Positions 32,270 to 43,460 of a stretch of DNA of 64,000 nucleotides are shown piece after piece. Below the pieces are notes generated by a model that was given only the letters and a program-made list of their open reading frames with translations, was not told the DNA's origin and ran no database searches. The stretch comes from Paracoccus sp. MA (GTDB lineage Bacteria; Pseudomonadota; Alphaproteobacteria; Rhodobacterales; Rhodobacteraceae). Location: assembly GCF_020990385.1 (NCBI RefSeq), contig NZ_CP087598.1, positions 354,001 through 418,000 on the forward strand. Direction: 5' to 3'. Position 1 is the stretch's first letter, and each line of letters opens with the position of its first letter. The position numbers were made by a program, and so were the translations under genes.

Positions 32270-34971
32270 TCCAGCCCGGCCTCGTCCTTGCCGTCTCCTT
32301 CGGCTATCTGCTGCTGCTGGTGGCGGTGGCGGCGCATGGCGACCGCCGCGCCGATCAGGGGCGCTCGCTGATCGACAGCAGCTTTGTCTATGCGCTGTCC
32401 TGGGGGGTCTATTGCTCGGCCTGGACCTATTTCGGCAGCGTGGGCCGGGCGGCTTCGGGCGGGGTGTGGTTCCTGCCGATCTATCTGGGGCCGATGCTGG
32501 CCATGCTGCTGGCCTGGCTGGTGCTGCGCAAGATGGTGCGGATCGCGCGCAGCTACCGCATCACCTCGATCGCGGATTTCATCGCCAGCCGCTACGGCAA
32601 GAGCCCGCTGCTGGCGGCGCTGGTGACGCTGATCACCGTGGTCGGCATCCTGCCCTATATCGCCTTGCAGCTGAAGGCGGTCTCGGCCGGCTACGAGGCG
32701 CTGACCGGCGGCCTGGGCCAGTCCGATGCCGCCTGGTGGCGCGACGGCACGCTTTACATGGCGCTGTCGCTGGCCGGTTTCGCGGTGGTCTTCGGCACCC
32801 GCCACCTCGACCTGTCCGAGCGGCACGAGGGCATGGTCGCCGCCATCGCCTTTGAATCCGCGGTCAAGCTTGCGGCCTTTCTGGCGGTCGGCGTCTTCGT
32901 CACTTACGGGCTTTTCGGCGGCATGGGCGACATCTGGGCGCGCGCGCAGGCCCAGCCCGACATCGCCGGTCTCCTGCGCCTGGGCGGGGAGGGATTCGAG
33001 GGCTTCCAGGGCGCGCAATGGTTCGCGCTGACGCTTCTGTCCATGCTCTCGGTCCTGATGCTGCCGCGCCAGTTCCAGATGATGGTGGTCGAATGCGTGA
33101 ACGAGCGGCACATCCTGCGCGCTTCGTGGCTGTTTCCGGCCTATCTGCTGCTGATCAACATCTTCGTGCTGCCCATCGCCATCGGCGGCATGCTGATCCT
33201 TGGCGACGGCGGGGCGGGGGCGGAAAGCTACGTGCTGACGCTGCCCCTGTCGCAGGGCATGGAATGGCTGGCGCTGCTGGCCTATCTGGGCGGGCTTTCG
33301 GCGGCGACCGGCATGATCATCGTCGAGACCGTCGCCGTCTCGACCATGGTCTGCAACGACCTGGTGATGCCGGCGCTGCTGCGCGGCGGCCGCTTTGCCC
33401 GCACCGGCGGCGACCTGACCCGGCTTTTGCTGAACATCCGCCGCGCCGCGATCCTTCTGGTGCTGCTGCTGGGCTATCTGTATTTCCGCATCGCGGGCGA
33501 GGCCTATGCGCTGGTCTCGATCGGGCTGATCAGCTTTGCCGCGGTGGCGCAATTCGCCCCGGCGCTGCTGGGCGGCATGTATTGGCAGGGTGCGACGCGG
33601 GCCGGGGCGCTTGGCGGGCTGATCGGCGGCTCGCTGGTCTGGGCCTATACCCTGATGCTGCCCTCGCTGGCGCGTTCGGGCTGGATCGGGGCGGGCTTCC
33701 TCGACGGTCCCTTCGGCCTGGCCTTCCTTGCGCCGCAGCGCCTGTTCGGGCTGACCGGCTTTGACGAGCTGACCCATTCGCTGTTCTGGAGCCTGACGGT
33801 CAATATCGGGCTTTACCTCGGCCTGTCTCTCATGGGCCGCGCCTCGGCGCGCGAGGCCAGCCAGGCGCTGCTGTTCGTCGACGTGTTCGAGCGCGGAGAG
33901 GCGCAGCCGGTGTTCTGGCGCGGCCGGGCGCGGCTTGAGGATCTGCGCCGGCTGGCGGGCCGCTTTCTGGGCGCCGCGCGGGCCGAGGCGCTGTTTCGCG
34001 ACCACGCGCGCGAGACCGGCACCGCGCTGGACAGCCTGACCGCCGATGCCCGGCTGGTCGATCGGATCGAGCGCCAGATCGCCGGCGCCATCGGCACCGC
34101 CTCGGCCCGGGTCATGGTGGAATCGGTGGCGCAGGAGGAGCCGCTGAGCGTCGGCGACGTGCTGGAGATCATCGACGAGGCCTCGCAGGTGCGCAACTAC
34201 GCCCGAGAGCTGGAGGAAGCCACGGTCGAACTGCGCGCCGCCAATGAGAAGCTGAAAAGCCTCGACCAGCTCAAGGACGACTTCATGTCCTCGGTCACGC
34301 ATGAGCTGCGCACGCCGCTGACCTCGATCCGGGCACTGACCGAGCTGATGCTGGATACGCCCGACATCCAGCCGCAGGAGCGCGAGGAGTTCCTGAACAT
34401 CATCCTGTCGGAAAGCGAAAGGCTGAGCCGGCTGGTCAACCAGGTGCTGGACCTCGCCAAGATCGAATCCGGCATGGCGGAATGGCACAATACCGAGGTG
34501 GACATGAAGGCGCTGGTCGCGGCGGCCCTGCGCTCGACCGCCGAGCTGTTCCGCGAGCGCGGCGCCGAGGTGCTCGCCGACCTGCCCGACCGGGTGCCGG
34601 CGGTGCTGGCCGATCCCGACCGGGTGACGCAGGTTCTGGTCAACCTGCTGTCGAATGCCGCGAAATTCGTCCCCGAGGGCCGCGGCCGGGTCGAGGTGGC
34701 GCTGCGCCAGCGCGGCGACGAGCTGGTGGTCACGGTGCGCGACAACGGCCCCGGCGTCGCGCCCGAGGACCAGGCCGCCGTCTTCGACAAGTTCCGCCAG
34801 GGCGGCGAGGCCGGAAACCGCCCGCCCGGCACCGGGCTCGGGCTTCCGATCAGCCGGCAGATCGTGGTTAATCTGGGGGGCAGGATGTGGCTGGACAGCC
34901 AGCCGGGGCAGGGCGCGTGCTTCGCCTTCAGCCTGCCGCTTCACAGCAAGGGAGGATCCGATGACGGATAG
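32266..34971 (+). CDS. Solute:sodium symporter-fused sensor histidine kinase (CrbS-like)
   Basis: A 901-residue protein. The N-terminal ~520 residues form a 12-13-helix SSS/PutP-type transporter domain (SWGVYCSAWTYFGSVG near the start). A STAC-like linker follows (LRRLAGRFLGAARAEALFRDHA), then a coiled coil, HisKA with His679 in SVTHELRTPLTS, and HATPase_c with NLLSNAAKF, DNGPGV and GTGLGL. This is the CbrA/CrbS layout, in which the transporter part acts as sensor. Start in ATGA overlap with the small membrane gene, which justifies 32266 over the much longer open frame. The substrate is unknown; CrbS relatives control acetate use. Confidence 0.9.
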   Translation: MIQPGLVLAVSFGYLLLLVAVAAHGDRRADQGRSLIDSSFVYALSWGVYCSAWTYFGSVGRAASGGVWFLPIYLGPMLAMLLAWLVLRKMVRIARSYRITSIADFIASRYGKSPLLAALVTLITVVGILPYIALQLKAVSAGYEALTGGLGQSDAAWWRDGTLYMALSLAGFAVVFGTRHLDLSERHEGMVAAIAFESAVKLAAFLAVGVFVTYGLFGGMGDIWARAQAQPDIAGLLRLGGEGFEGFQGAQWFALTLLSMLSVLMLPRQFQMMVVECVNERHILRASWLFPAYLLLINIFVLPIAIGGMLILGDGGAGAESYVLTLPLSQGMEWLALLAYLGGLSAATGMIIVETVAVSTMVCNDLVMPALLRGGRFARTGGDLTRLLLNIRRAAILLVLLLGYLYFRIAGEAYALVSIGLISFAAVAQFAPALLGGMYWQGATRAGALGGLIGGSLVWAYTLMLPSLARSGWIGAGFLDGPFGLAFLAPQRLFGLTGFDELTHSLFWSLTVNIGLYLGLSLMGRASAREASQALLFVDVFERGEAQPVFWRGRARLEDLRRLAGRFLGAARAEALFRDHARETGTALDSLTADARLVDRIERQIAGAIGTASARVMVESVAQEEPLSVGDVLEIIDEASQVRNYARELEEATVELRAANEKLKSLDQLKDDFMSSVTHELRTPLTSIRALTELMLDTPDIQPQEREEFLNIILSESERLSRLVNQVLDLAKIESGMAEWHNTEVDMKALVAAALRSTAELFRERGAEVLADLPDRVPAVLADPDRVTQVLVNLLSNAAKFVPEGRGRVEVALRQRGDELVVTVRDNGPGVAPEDQAAVFDKFRQGGEAGNRPPGTGLGLPISRQIVVNLGGRMWLDSQPGQGACFAFSLPLHSKGGSDDG

Positions 34972-35326
34972 GGTGCTGATCGCGGATGACGAGCCGAACA
35001 TCGTCGTGTCGCTGTCCTTCATGCTGAAGCGCGAGGGTTACGAGGTGCTGGTGGCCCCCGACGGCACGCAGGCGCTGGCGATGATCCGCGGCGAGCGGCC
35101 CCGGCTGGTGCTGCTGGACGCCGCCATGCCGGGCATGACCGGATTCGAGGTCTGCGAGGCGGTGCGCGCCGATCCCGACCTCTCCGGCATCCGCATCATG
35201 ATGCTGACCGCCAAGGGCCGCGACACCGACATCGCCCGCGGCATGGGCGCGGGCGCCGACGCCTATGTGACGAAGCCCTTCTCGACCCGCGATCTGATCG
35301 TCCGCATCCGCGAGATGCTGGCATGA
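34961..35326 (+). CDS. Single-domain response regulator
   Basis: A 121-residue receiver-only protein: acidic pair DDE near residues 9-11, phospho-acceptor Asp53 in LLDAAMPGMTGF, and Lys105 in YVTKPFS. There is no output domain. It overlaps the kinase gene by 11 bases and the exonuclease fusion by ATGA, so it is the obvious partner of the transporter-kinase. CrbR regulators have a LuxR-type output domain, so signalling here must continue through protein contacts, perhaps with the downstream fusion. Confidence 0.92.
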   Translation: MTDRVLIADDEPNIVVSLSFMLKREGYEVLVAPDGTQALAMIRGERPRLVLLDAAMPGMTGFEVCEAVRADPDLSGIRIMMLTAKGRDTDIARGMGAGADAYVTKPFSTRDLIVRIREMLA

Positions 35327-37455
35327 AGCCCGGCCTGCGCCGCCTGTTGCTTGTCGCCGCGCCGGGACTGGCCCTGGCGCTTTGGGCGCTGGGCGGCGCG
35401 GTGCTGTTCGGGGCCGCGTTGCCGCCGGATCAGCGCGCCGGGCTCGGGGCGGCGCTTGCCCCGGCGCTGCATGGCAGCGGCGCGATCCTGTTCGGCTGGT
35501 GGCTGGCCGGCGCGGCGCTGGCCGGCTGGCTGGCCGTGCGGCTGCATGCCCGCCATGTGCGGGCCCCGGCGCGGCTGGCCGATGCGGCGCGGCTGCTGGC
35601 CGACAATGCCGATGCCCCGCTGCTTCAGGCCGACGTCCCCGGTGCCCCCGCCGCGCTGGCCGAGGCGGTGAACCGCTTGGCCGGTCAGCGCCAGACCCTG
35701 CGGACCGACATGGCCCGGCTGGTGGCCGAGGCGCAGCAGAAGGTGGCGCAGGAACGCGACCAGCTCGGCGCGCTGATGGCCGAGCTGCGCCAAAGCGTCG
35801 TCGTCTGCAATCTCGACGGCCGCATCCTGCTTTACAACGACCATGCCCGCGGCCTGTTTCATCGCGTCTCGGGCGGCCAGCCCATCGCCGGCGGGGCCGA
35901 GCTGATCGGGCTGGGACGCTCGATCCACGCGGTGATCGACCGGGCGCTGATCGACCATGCGCGCGAGACGGTGGACCGGCATATCGCCCGCGGCGACATG
36001 GCGGTTTCGGCGCAATTCGTCACCACCACGCCCTCGGGCAGCCTGCTGCATGTGGTGCTGGCCCCGGTGCGTCCGCAAGGCGGCGCACCCGATGCGATCA
36101 GCGGCTATGTGCTGCTGCTGGACGACATCACCCGCGACTACGCCGCCCAGTCCCGCCGCGACCGCAGCCTGACCGAGCTGACCGAGGCCAGCCGCGCCTC
36201 GCTGGCCAACATGCAGGCGGCGCTGGACATGCTGGACTATCCCGACCTGGAGCCGGCCGAGCGCGACGGTTTCCATGCCATCGTTCGCGACGAGGTGGCG
36301 GCCATGGGTCAGCGGCTGGCGGCGATGACGGCGGATGCCTCGCAAGAGATCCTGACCCGCTGGCCCCTGCAGGAGATGCTGGGCGACGACCTGCTGGCGG
36401 CGGCGGCCCAGCATGTGCTGGCGCAGACCGGGCGGGTGGCCAAGGTCGAGAATGCCGACGGGGAACTCTGGTTGCGGCTGGACAGCTTTTCGCTGATCCA
36501 GGCGCTTGGCGCGCTGGCGGAATCGCTGTCGGGGCCGCAGGGCATGCCGTCCCTGACGCTGCGCCTTGCGCCTGCCGCGACGCCGGGCTGGGCGCATCTG
36601 GATCTGGTCTGGCCGCTTGATCCGGCCGCGCCGTCTGCCGGCGCCAGCGGCGGCGCGCAGGCCGCCGCCCGCGACATCGCCGAGCGGCACGGCGGCGAGT
36701 TGTGGCTGGAGCAGGACCGCCCGGCGGGCCTGTCCTTCCTTCGTTTCCTGCTGCCCACCGCCGAGGCCGGACCCGAGGCCGCGGCGCTGGAGGCGCGGCC
36801 CGAATTCTACGATTTCGACCTGTTCGCGGCCAGCGATTCCAGCCGTTCTCTGGACGACCAGCCGCTGGAGCGGCTGGCCTATACCGTCTTCGACACCGAG
36901 ACGACCGGGCTGAACCCGGGTCAGGGCGACGAGATCATCCAGATCGGCGCGGTGCGCATCCTGAACGGCAAGCTTCTGGGGGGCGAGCGTTTCGACCAGC
37001 TGGTCGATCCGGGCCGCGAGATCCCGCCCGAGTCGATCCCCTATCACGGCATCCGCCCCGAGATGGTGCGGGGCCAGCCCCGCATCGCCGAGGTGCTGCC
37101 GGCCTTCCACGCCTATGCCTCGGACACGGTGCTGGTCGGCCATAACGTCGCATTCGACATGCGCTTCCTGCAAATGAAGGAGGCCGCGACCGGGCTGCGC
37201 TTCGACCAGCCGGTGCTGGACACGCTGCTTCTGGCCAGCATCGCCCAGCCGCACGAGCCCTCGCATTCGCTCGAGGCCATCGCGGCGCGGCTGGGGGTCG
37301 AGATCACCCACCGCCACAACGCCGCCGGCGATGCGCTGGTGACCGCCCAGGTCTTCCTGCGGCTTCTGCCGCTGCTCGGGGCGCGCGGCATCGTCACGCT
37401 GGGTCAGGCCCGGGCCGAGGCCGAGCATTCCTATTACGCCCGGCTGCGCTATTGA
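35323..37455 (+). CDS. Membrane-anchored PAS / degenerate kinase-like protein fused to DnaQ-type 3'-5' exonuclease
   Basis: A 710-residue fusion. Two N-terminal hydrophobic segments (residues about 8-30 and 45-72) anchor it. A HAMP/coiled-coil-like stretch leads to a PAS domain (LRQSVVVCNLDGRILLYNDHARGLF). A kinase-like region retains no clear HisKA His and a poor ATP site. The C-terminal ~190 residues are a DEDDh exonuclease: VFDTETTGLNPGQGDEIIQIGAV, then VGHNVAFDMRFL, and HRHNAAGDALVTAQVF. This is the epsilon-subunit family. A nuclease tied to a membrane PAS sensor in a two-component operon is unusual; the substrate nucleic acid is unknown. Confidence 0.87.
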   Translation: MKPGLRRLLLVAAPGLALALWALGGAVLFGAALPPDQRAGLGAALAPALHGSGAILFGWWLAGAALAGWLAVRLHARHVRAPARLADAARLLADNADAPLLQADVPGAPAALAEAVNRLAGQRQTLRTDMARLVAEAQQKVAQERDQLGALMAELRQSVVVCNLDGRILLYNDHARGLFHRVSGGQPIAGGAELIGLGRSIHAVIDRALIDHARETVDRHIARGDMAVSAQFVTTTPSGSLLHVVLAPVRPQGGAPDAISGYVLLLDDITRDYAAQSRRDRSLTELTEASRASLANMQAALDMLDYPDLEPAERDGFHAIVRDEVAAMGQRLAAMTADASQEILTRWPLQEMLGDDLLAAAAQHVLAQTGRVAKVENADGELWLRLDSFSLIQALGALAESLSGPQGMPSLTLRLAPAATPGWAHLDLVWPLDPAAPSAGASGGAQAAARDIAERHGGELWLEQDRPAGLSFLRFLLPTAEAGPEAAALEARPEFYDFDLFAASDSSRSLDDQPLERLAYTVFDTETTGLNPGQGDEIIQIGAVRILNGKLLGGERFDQLVDPGREIPPESIPYHGIRPEMVRGQPRIAEVLPAFHAYASDTVLVGHNVAFDMRFLQMKEAATGLRFDQPVLDTLLLASIAQPHEPSHSLEAIAARLGVEITHRHNAAGDALVTAQVFLRLLPLLGARGIVTLGQARAEAEHSYYARLRY

Positions 37456-37569
37456 CCCCCTGCCCGCGCCGGCGGGCCGGGCCGCCGCTATGGACCGGTG
37501 CGGGCGGATGCTCTAGACATTGCGGGGGCGGCAGGACTGCGGCCCGGGCTTTCCGGAGGAGCTGGGGAA

Positions 37570-38598
37570 TTGGCCACGCTGAAGGATGTCGCGCGCGCCG
37601 CCGGGCTGTCGATCACCCAGACCAGCCGGGCGCTGAACGACCATTCCGACGTGAACGAGATGACGCGCAAGCGGGTCAAGGCCGTGGCGCGTTCGCTGAA
37701 CTATCAGGCCAATATCTCGGCGCGCAAGCTGGTCACCGGGCGCTCGGGCATGGTGGCGCTGGTGGTGCCGCAATCGACCAATCTGGCCCAGGACGGGCTG
37801 TTCATCGAGGGCGTCGCCGGGCTGTCGGCGCAGTTCTCGGGCCGCGGCATGCAGTTCGTCCTGCATGTCGCGCGGCAGGACGCGCCGATCGTCGAGGTCT
37901 ATCAGCGCCTGATCGGCAACGGCATGCTGGACGGTTTCGTGCTGTTCAGCCCCTTGGACGACGACCCGCGCGCGGCGTTCCTGCGCCAGAACGACATCCC
38001 CTTCGTCGTGCATGGCCGCATCGGACCCGCGCCCGACCACGCCTATTTCGACATCGAGAACGAGGGCATCCTGCACCAGATGGCCAGCCACCTGACCGGG
38101 CTGGGCCACCGGCGCATCGCGCTGATCAACGGCCGGCAGGGGCTCAGCTTCGCCTCGGCCCGGATGCGCGGCTATCGCCGGGCGCTGGACGAGGCCGGCA
38201 TCGCCTTCGACCCGGCGCTGACCCGCCACGGCGAGATGACCGAGGCGCTGGGGCTGATCTCGACCGTCGAGATGTTCCGCCTGGGCGGCCCGCGGCCCAC
38301 CGCGATCATCTGCAGCCATGTCCATATCGCCAAGGGGGTCTACAAGGCGCTGGAGGCGCTGGAGCTGTCGATCCCCGGCGACGTCTCGGTCATGGCGCAT
38401 GACGACCACATGCCGGCGCTGCGGGCCTCGGCCTTCTTCCCGGCGCTCAGCGTGACCAAGGCGCCGCTGCGCGACAGCTGGGAGCCGCTGGCCGATTGCC
38501 TGGCCGGCCTGCTGGAGGGCCGGCCGCTGAAGGAATTGCAGCGCGTCGGCCCGCATGAGCTGATCATCCGCAACTCGACCGGCCCGGCGCCGGAATGA
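37570..38598 (+). CDS. LacI-family transcriptional regulator
   Basis: A 342-residue regulator. The N-terminal helix-turn-helix is ATLKDVARAAGLSITQTSRALND and the remainder is a periplasmic-binding-like sensor (SGMVALVVPQSTNLAQD, PRPTAIICSHVHIAKGVYKALE). The TTG at 37570 is chosen because GGAGGAG lies 8 bases ahead and the HTH then starts at residue 2. It overlaps kynureninase in ATGA. A sugar or related small-molecule effector is expected from the family; the link to kynurenine is only positional. Confidence 0.9.
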   Translation: MATLKDVARAAGLSITQTSRALNDHSDVNEMTRKRVKAVARSLNYQANISARKLVTGRSGMVALVVPQSTNLAQDGLFIEGVAGLSAQFSGRGMQFVLHVARQDAPIVEVYQRLIGNGMLDGFVLFSPLDDDPRAAFLRQNDIPFVVHGRIGPAPDHAYFDIENEGILHQMASHLTGLGHRRIALINGRQGLSFASARMRGYRRALDEAGIAFDPALTRHGEMTEALGLISTVEMFRLGGPRPTAIICSHVHIAKGVYKALEALELSIPGDVSVMAHDDHMPALRASAFFPALSVTKAPLRDSWEPLADCLAGLLEGRPLKELQRVGPHELIIRNSTGPAPE

Positions 38599-38615
38599 AC
38601 AGCCAAGGACGGACC

Positions 38616-39860
38616 ATGACCCTTCCCGACCGTGCCGCGATCGAGGCGATGGACGCGCAGGACCCGCTGCGCCATCTGCGCGACGCCTTCATCCTGTCCC
38701 CGGACGAGATCTATCTGGACGGCAATTCGCTGGGCGTCCCGACCCGCGCCGCGCAAGAGGAACTGCTGCGCGCCGCCCGCGACGAATGGGCGGGCGGGCT
38801 GATCCGCAGCTGGAACGGCGCCGGCTGGTTCGACCTGCCGGTCGAGCTGGGCGACCGCATCGGCGGGCTGGTCGGCGCGGCGCCGGGGCAGGTCGTGGTG
38901 GCGGACACCACTTCGGTCAACATCTACAAGGCGCTGCATGCCGCCATGGGCCTGCGGCCGGGGCGCCGCACCATCGTCGCGGAAAGCGGCAGCTTCCCGA
39001 CCGATCTCTATATCGCCGAGGGCGTGGTCTCGACCCTGCCCGGCGCGCGGCTGCGGCTGGAGGGCGTGGACGGCGCGACCATCGAGGACATGCTGGACGC
39101 CGATGTCGCCGCCGTGCTGGTCAACCATGTGAACTACAAGACCGGCGCATTGCGCGACATGGCCGCGCTGACCGCCCGCATCCAGGCGGCGGGGGCCGTC
39201 GCCGTCTGGGACCTGTGCCATTCGGCCGGGGCCCTGCCGGTCGAGCTGGACGCGGCCGGGGCGGATTTCGCGGTCGGCTGCACCTACAAATACCTGAACG
39301 GCGGGCCGGGCTCGCCCGCCTTCGTCTATGTCGCGCGCCGGCATCAGGGGCAGGCGCGCCAGCCGCTCAGCGGCTGGTGGGGCCATGCCCGGCCCTTTGC
39401 CTTCGAGACCGGCTACGAGGGCGATCCCGGCATCCGCCGCTTTCAATGCGGTACCCAGCCGATCCTGTCGATGCGGGCGCTGAAGGGCGCGCTGGCGATC
39501 TGGGACGGGGTGGACATGGCGGCGCTGCGGACGAAAAGCCTGGCCCTGACCGACCTGTTCATCCGGCTGGTCGAGGCGCGCTGCGCCGGGCTGGGGCTGG
39601 CGCTGGAAAGCCCGCGCGACGGCGCCCGCCGCGGCAGCCAGGTCGCCTTCCGCCACGACCACGCCTGGCCGGTGATGCAGGCGCTGATCGCGCGCGGAGT
39701 GATCGGGGATTTCCGCGCGCCCTCGACGCTGCGCTTCGGCTTCGCGCCGCTTTACCTGCGCCATGTCGACATGCTGCGCGCGGCCGAGCTGCTCGAGGAG
39801 GTCCTGCGCGGCGAAAGCTGGCGGGATCCGCGCTTCGCCCTGCGCGCGGCGGTGACCTGA
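38616..39860 (+). CDS. kynU: Kynureninase
   Basis: PLP enzyme that cleaves kynurenine to anthranilate and alanine (tryptophan catabolism). The 414 residues match the family: DEIYLDGNSLGVPT near the N-terminus, VWDLCHSAGALPVEL for the cofactor Asp, and the PLP lysine in CTYKYLNGGPGSP. I favour the ATG at 38616, with AAGGA 6 bases ahead, over the ATGA-overlapping ATG at 38595; either is possible. Other kynurenine genes (kynA, kynB) are not in this window, so the pathway is completed elsewhere or salvage only. Confidence 0.93.
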   Translation: MTLPDRAAIEAMDAQDPLRHLRDAFILSPDEIYLDGNSLGVPTRAAQEELLRAARDEWAGGLIRSWNGAGWFDLPVELGDRIGGLVGAAPGQVVVADTTSVNIYKALHAAMGLRPGRRTIVAESGSFPTDLYIAEGVVSTLPGARLRLEGVDGATIEDMLDADVAAVLVNHVNYKTGALRDMAALTARIQAAGAVAVWDLCHSAGALPVELDAAGADFAVGCTYKYLNGGPGSPAFVYVARRHQGQARQPLSGWWGHARPFAFETGYEGDPGIRRFQCGTQPILSMRALKGALAIWDGVDMAALRTKSLALTDLFIRLVEARCAGLGLALESPRDGARRGSQVAFRHDHAWPVMQALIARGVIGDFRAPSTLRFGFAPLYLRHVDMLRAAELLEEVLRGESWRDPRFALRAAVT

Positions 39861-39863
39861 AGC

Positions 39864-40637
39864 CTAGCCGCCGGCCGGCGGGCAGACCCGCACTGCGGTG
39901 CCCCATTCGGCGCAGCGCCGGGTCAGGTCCTCGGGCAGCGGCCGGTCGGTGAAGATCGTGTCCAGTTCGGACAGGCTGGCGATGCGGGCCGGGGCGGGGC
40001 GGCCCAGCTTGGAATGGTCGGTGACCAGGAAGGCCCGCCGCGACTGGCGCAGGATGGCGCGGCTGACCCGGACCTCGGCCAGGTCGAAATCCAGCAGGTC
40101 GCCGTCATGGTCCAGCGCCGAGGTGCCGATCACCGCGTAATCGACCTTGAACTGCTCGAAGAACTGGGTGGTCAGCTCGCCCACCAGCCCGCCGTCTGAA
40201 CGCCGCAGCGCGCCGCCCGCCACCATGATCTCGCAGCCCGGATTGGCCAGCAGGATATTGGCGACGTTCATGTTGTTGGTGACGACGGTGATGTTGGAAT
40301 GGTGGATCAGCGCCCGGGCCACCGCCTCGGTCGTGGTGCCCAGGTTCAGGATCAGGCTGCAATTGTCGGGAATTTCCGCCGCGCAGGCGGCGCCGATGGC
40401 GGCCTTGGCCGCGGCATTCATGCGCCGCCGCGCCTCATAGCCCAGGTTCACCGCGCCGGCGCGCGGCACCGCGCCGCCATGCACCCGGTCCAGAAGCCCG
40501 GCGCCCGCCATTTCGCCCAGGTCGCGGCGGATGGTCTGCAAGGTCACGTCGAAACGCTGCGCCAGGTCCTCGACCAGAACCCGCCCCTCGGCGCGGGCGA
40601 GTTCAAGGATTTCGCTCTGGCGTATGCTGAGGGCCAA
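39864..40637 (-). CDS. glpR: DeoR-family repressor, GlpR-like
   Basis: A 257-residue regulator: N-terminal HTH ([36 protein letters not shown]), then a DeoRC sugar-phosphate sensor ([35 protein letters not shown]). The start appears to be TTG at 40637, with GGAGAGC ahead. Divergent from glpK, so it probably represses glycerol use and responds to glycerol 3-phosphate. Convergent with kynU, four bases between the stops. Confidence 0.85.
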   Translation of the reverse strand: MALSIRQSEILELARAEGRVLVEDLAQRFDVTLQTIRRDLGEMAGAGLLDRVHGGAVPRAGAVNLGYEARRRMNAAAKAAIGAACAAEIPDNCSLILNLGTTTEAVARALIHHSNITVVTNNMNVANILLANPGCEIMVAGGALRRSDGGLVGELTTQFFEQFKVDYAVIGTSALDHDGDLLDFDLAEVRVSRAILRQSRRAFLVTDHSKLGRPAPARIASLSELDTIFTDRPLPEDLTRRCAEWGTAVRVCPPAGG

Positions 40638-40827
40638 GGGCGCTCTCCATCGGCTGGACCGCGATCACTGTAAGCGATCCGCCCCCGCGCGCAAGCGTTC
40701 CCTGCCGGGCCGGGAGCCGTCGCGGATGTTCGGATCGCCGGCGCTCCGCCCGGAAACGAAAGCCGCTCTTGACCGCCTGTTTGCCGCGGTGCAGCCTGCG
40801 CATCACCCCCAAGCCAGCAGGCCGCCG

Positions 40828-42311
<1,484 letters not shown>

Positions 42312-42315
<4 letters not shown>

Positions 42316-43460
42316 GCGGGGACGGCATGAGCGGGTTTTCCTTTGCCCTGCCGGGCCGGGTGATCTTCGGCCGCGGCCAGGCGCAGAACGCCCCGGCGAT
42401 GATCCGGGTCCATGGATCGCGCGGCGTGCTGGTGCATGGCGCGAATCCGGCCCGCGCCGGCTGGTTGCTCGACGGGCTGCGCGAGGCGGGGGCCGAGGTG
42501 CTGGCCGTCGCCTGCGGGGCCGAGCCGAGCTTGCCGATGCTGGAGGCGGCGCTGGTGCAGGCCAAGGGCTTCGGCGCCGATTGGGTGGCGGCGCTTGGCG
42601 GCGGCGCGGCGCTGGATCTGGGCAAGGCCCTGGCGGCGCTGATCCCGGCGCCGGGCGGGATCATGGACCATCTGGAGGTCGTCGGCCGCGGCCTGCCGCT
42701 GGCCGCGCCGCCCCTGCCCTATGTCGCTTTGCCGACCACCGCCGGCACCGGGGCCGAGGCGACGCGGAACGCGGTGATCGGCCTGCCCGAGCATGGCCGC
42801 AAGGTCTCGATCCGCGACGAAAGGATGCTGCCGCGGCTTGCCATCGTCGACCCGGCGCTGACCGACCATTGCCCGCGCGCGGTGACGCTGGCATCGGGTC
42901 TCGACGCGCTGGCGCAGGTGATCGAGCCCTATGTCTCGGTCCACGCCACGCCCTTCACCGATGCGTTGACCCGTCCGGCCATCGGGCCGGGATTGCGCGC
43001 GCTGCTGCGGCTGATGCTGGCCGAGGATGCGCAGGCGCGCGACCGCATGGCCTGGGTCAGCCTGTCGGGCGGCATCGCCCTGGCCAATGGCGGGCTTGGC
43101 GCGGTGCATGGGCTGGCCGGTGTGATCGGCGGCGTGACGCCCGCCGCCCATGGCGCGGTCTGCGGCGCGCTGCTGGGCCCGGTGCTGGAGATGAACCGCG
43201 CCCATGCCCCCGAACCCGCCCGCATCCGCGAGGTCTGCGCCGAGATCGCTGCCGTGCTGGGCTGCGACGAGGCCGCGGCGCCGCAGGCCCTGGCCTGCTG
43301 GGCGCGCGAGGCCGGCCTGCCGGGCCTGCAAGCGCAGGGCCTGGACCCGGCGCGGCACGAGGCAGTGGCCGAGGCGTCGCTGGCCAGTTCCTCGATGAAG
43401 GGCAATCCCTTCCCGGCCACGGTCGCGCAGCTTTGCGAGGTCCTGCGCAAGGCAGGCTGA
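42312..43460 (+). CDS. Iron-containing alcohol dehydrogenase family protein
   Basis: A 382-residue Fe-ADH fold enzyme. The nucleotide-binding [14 protein letters not shown] and [16 protein letters not shown] loops are clear. Metal-ligand positions are D in [15 protein letters not shown] in [11 protein letters not shown] and H in [12 protein letters not shown]. The usual second ligand His after DAL is Gln (DALAQ). This variant is seen in a subset of the family and may change metal dependence. Coupled by ATGA to glpK and by TGATG to the M14 gene. It could oxidise a C3 alcohol or reduce an aldehyde; substrate unknown. Confidence 0.85.

Noticed and set aside
31984..35022. A 1012-codon open frame antisense to the transporter-kinase gene
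   Set aside because: Composition-driven shadow (Gln/Arg/His/Ala repeats); the sense strand holds a well-conserved SSS-kinase with overlapping neighbours.
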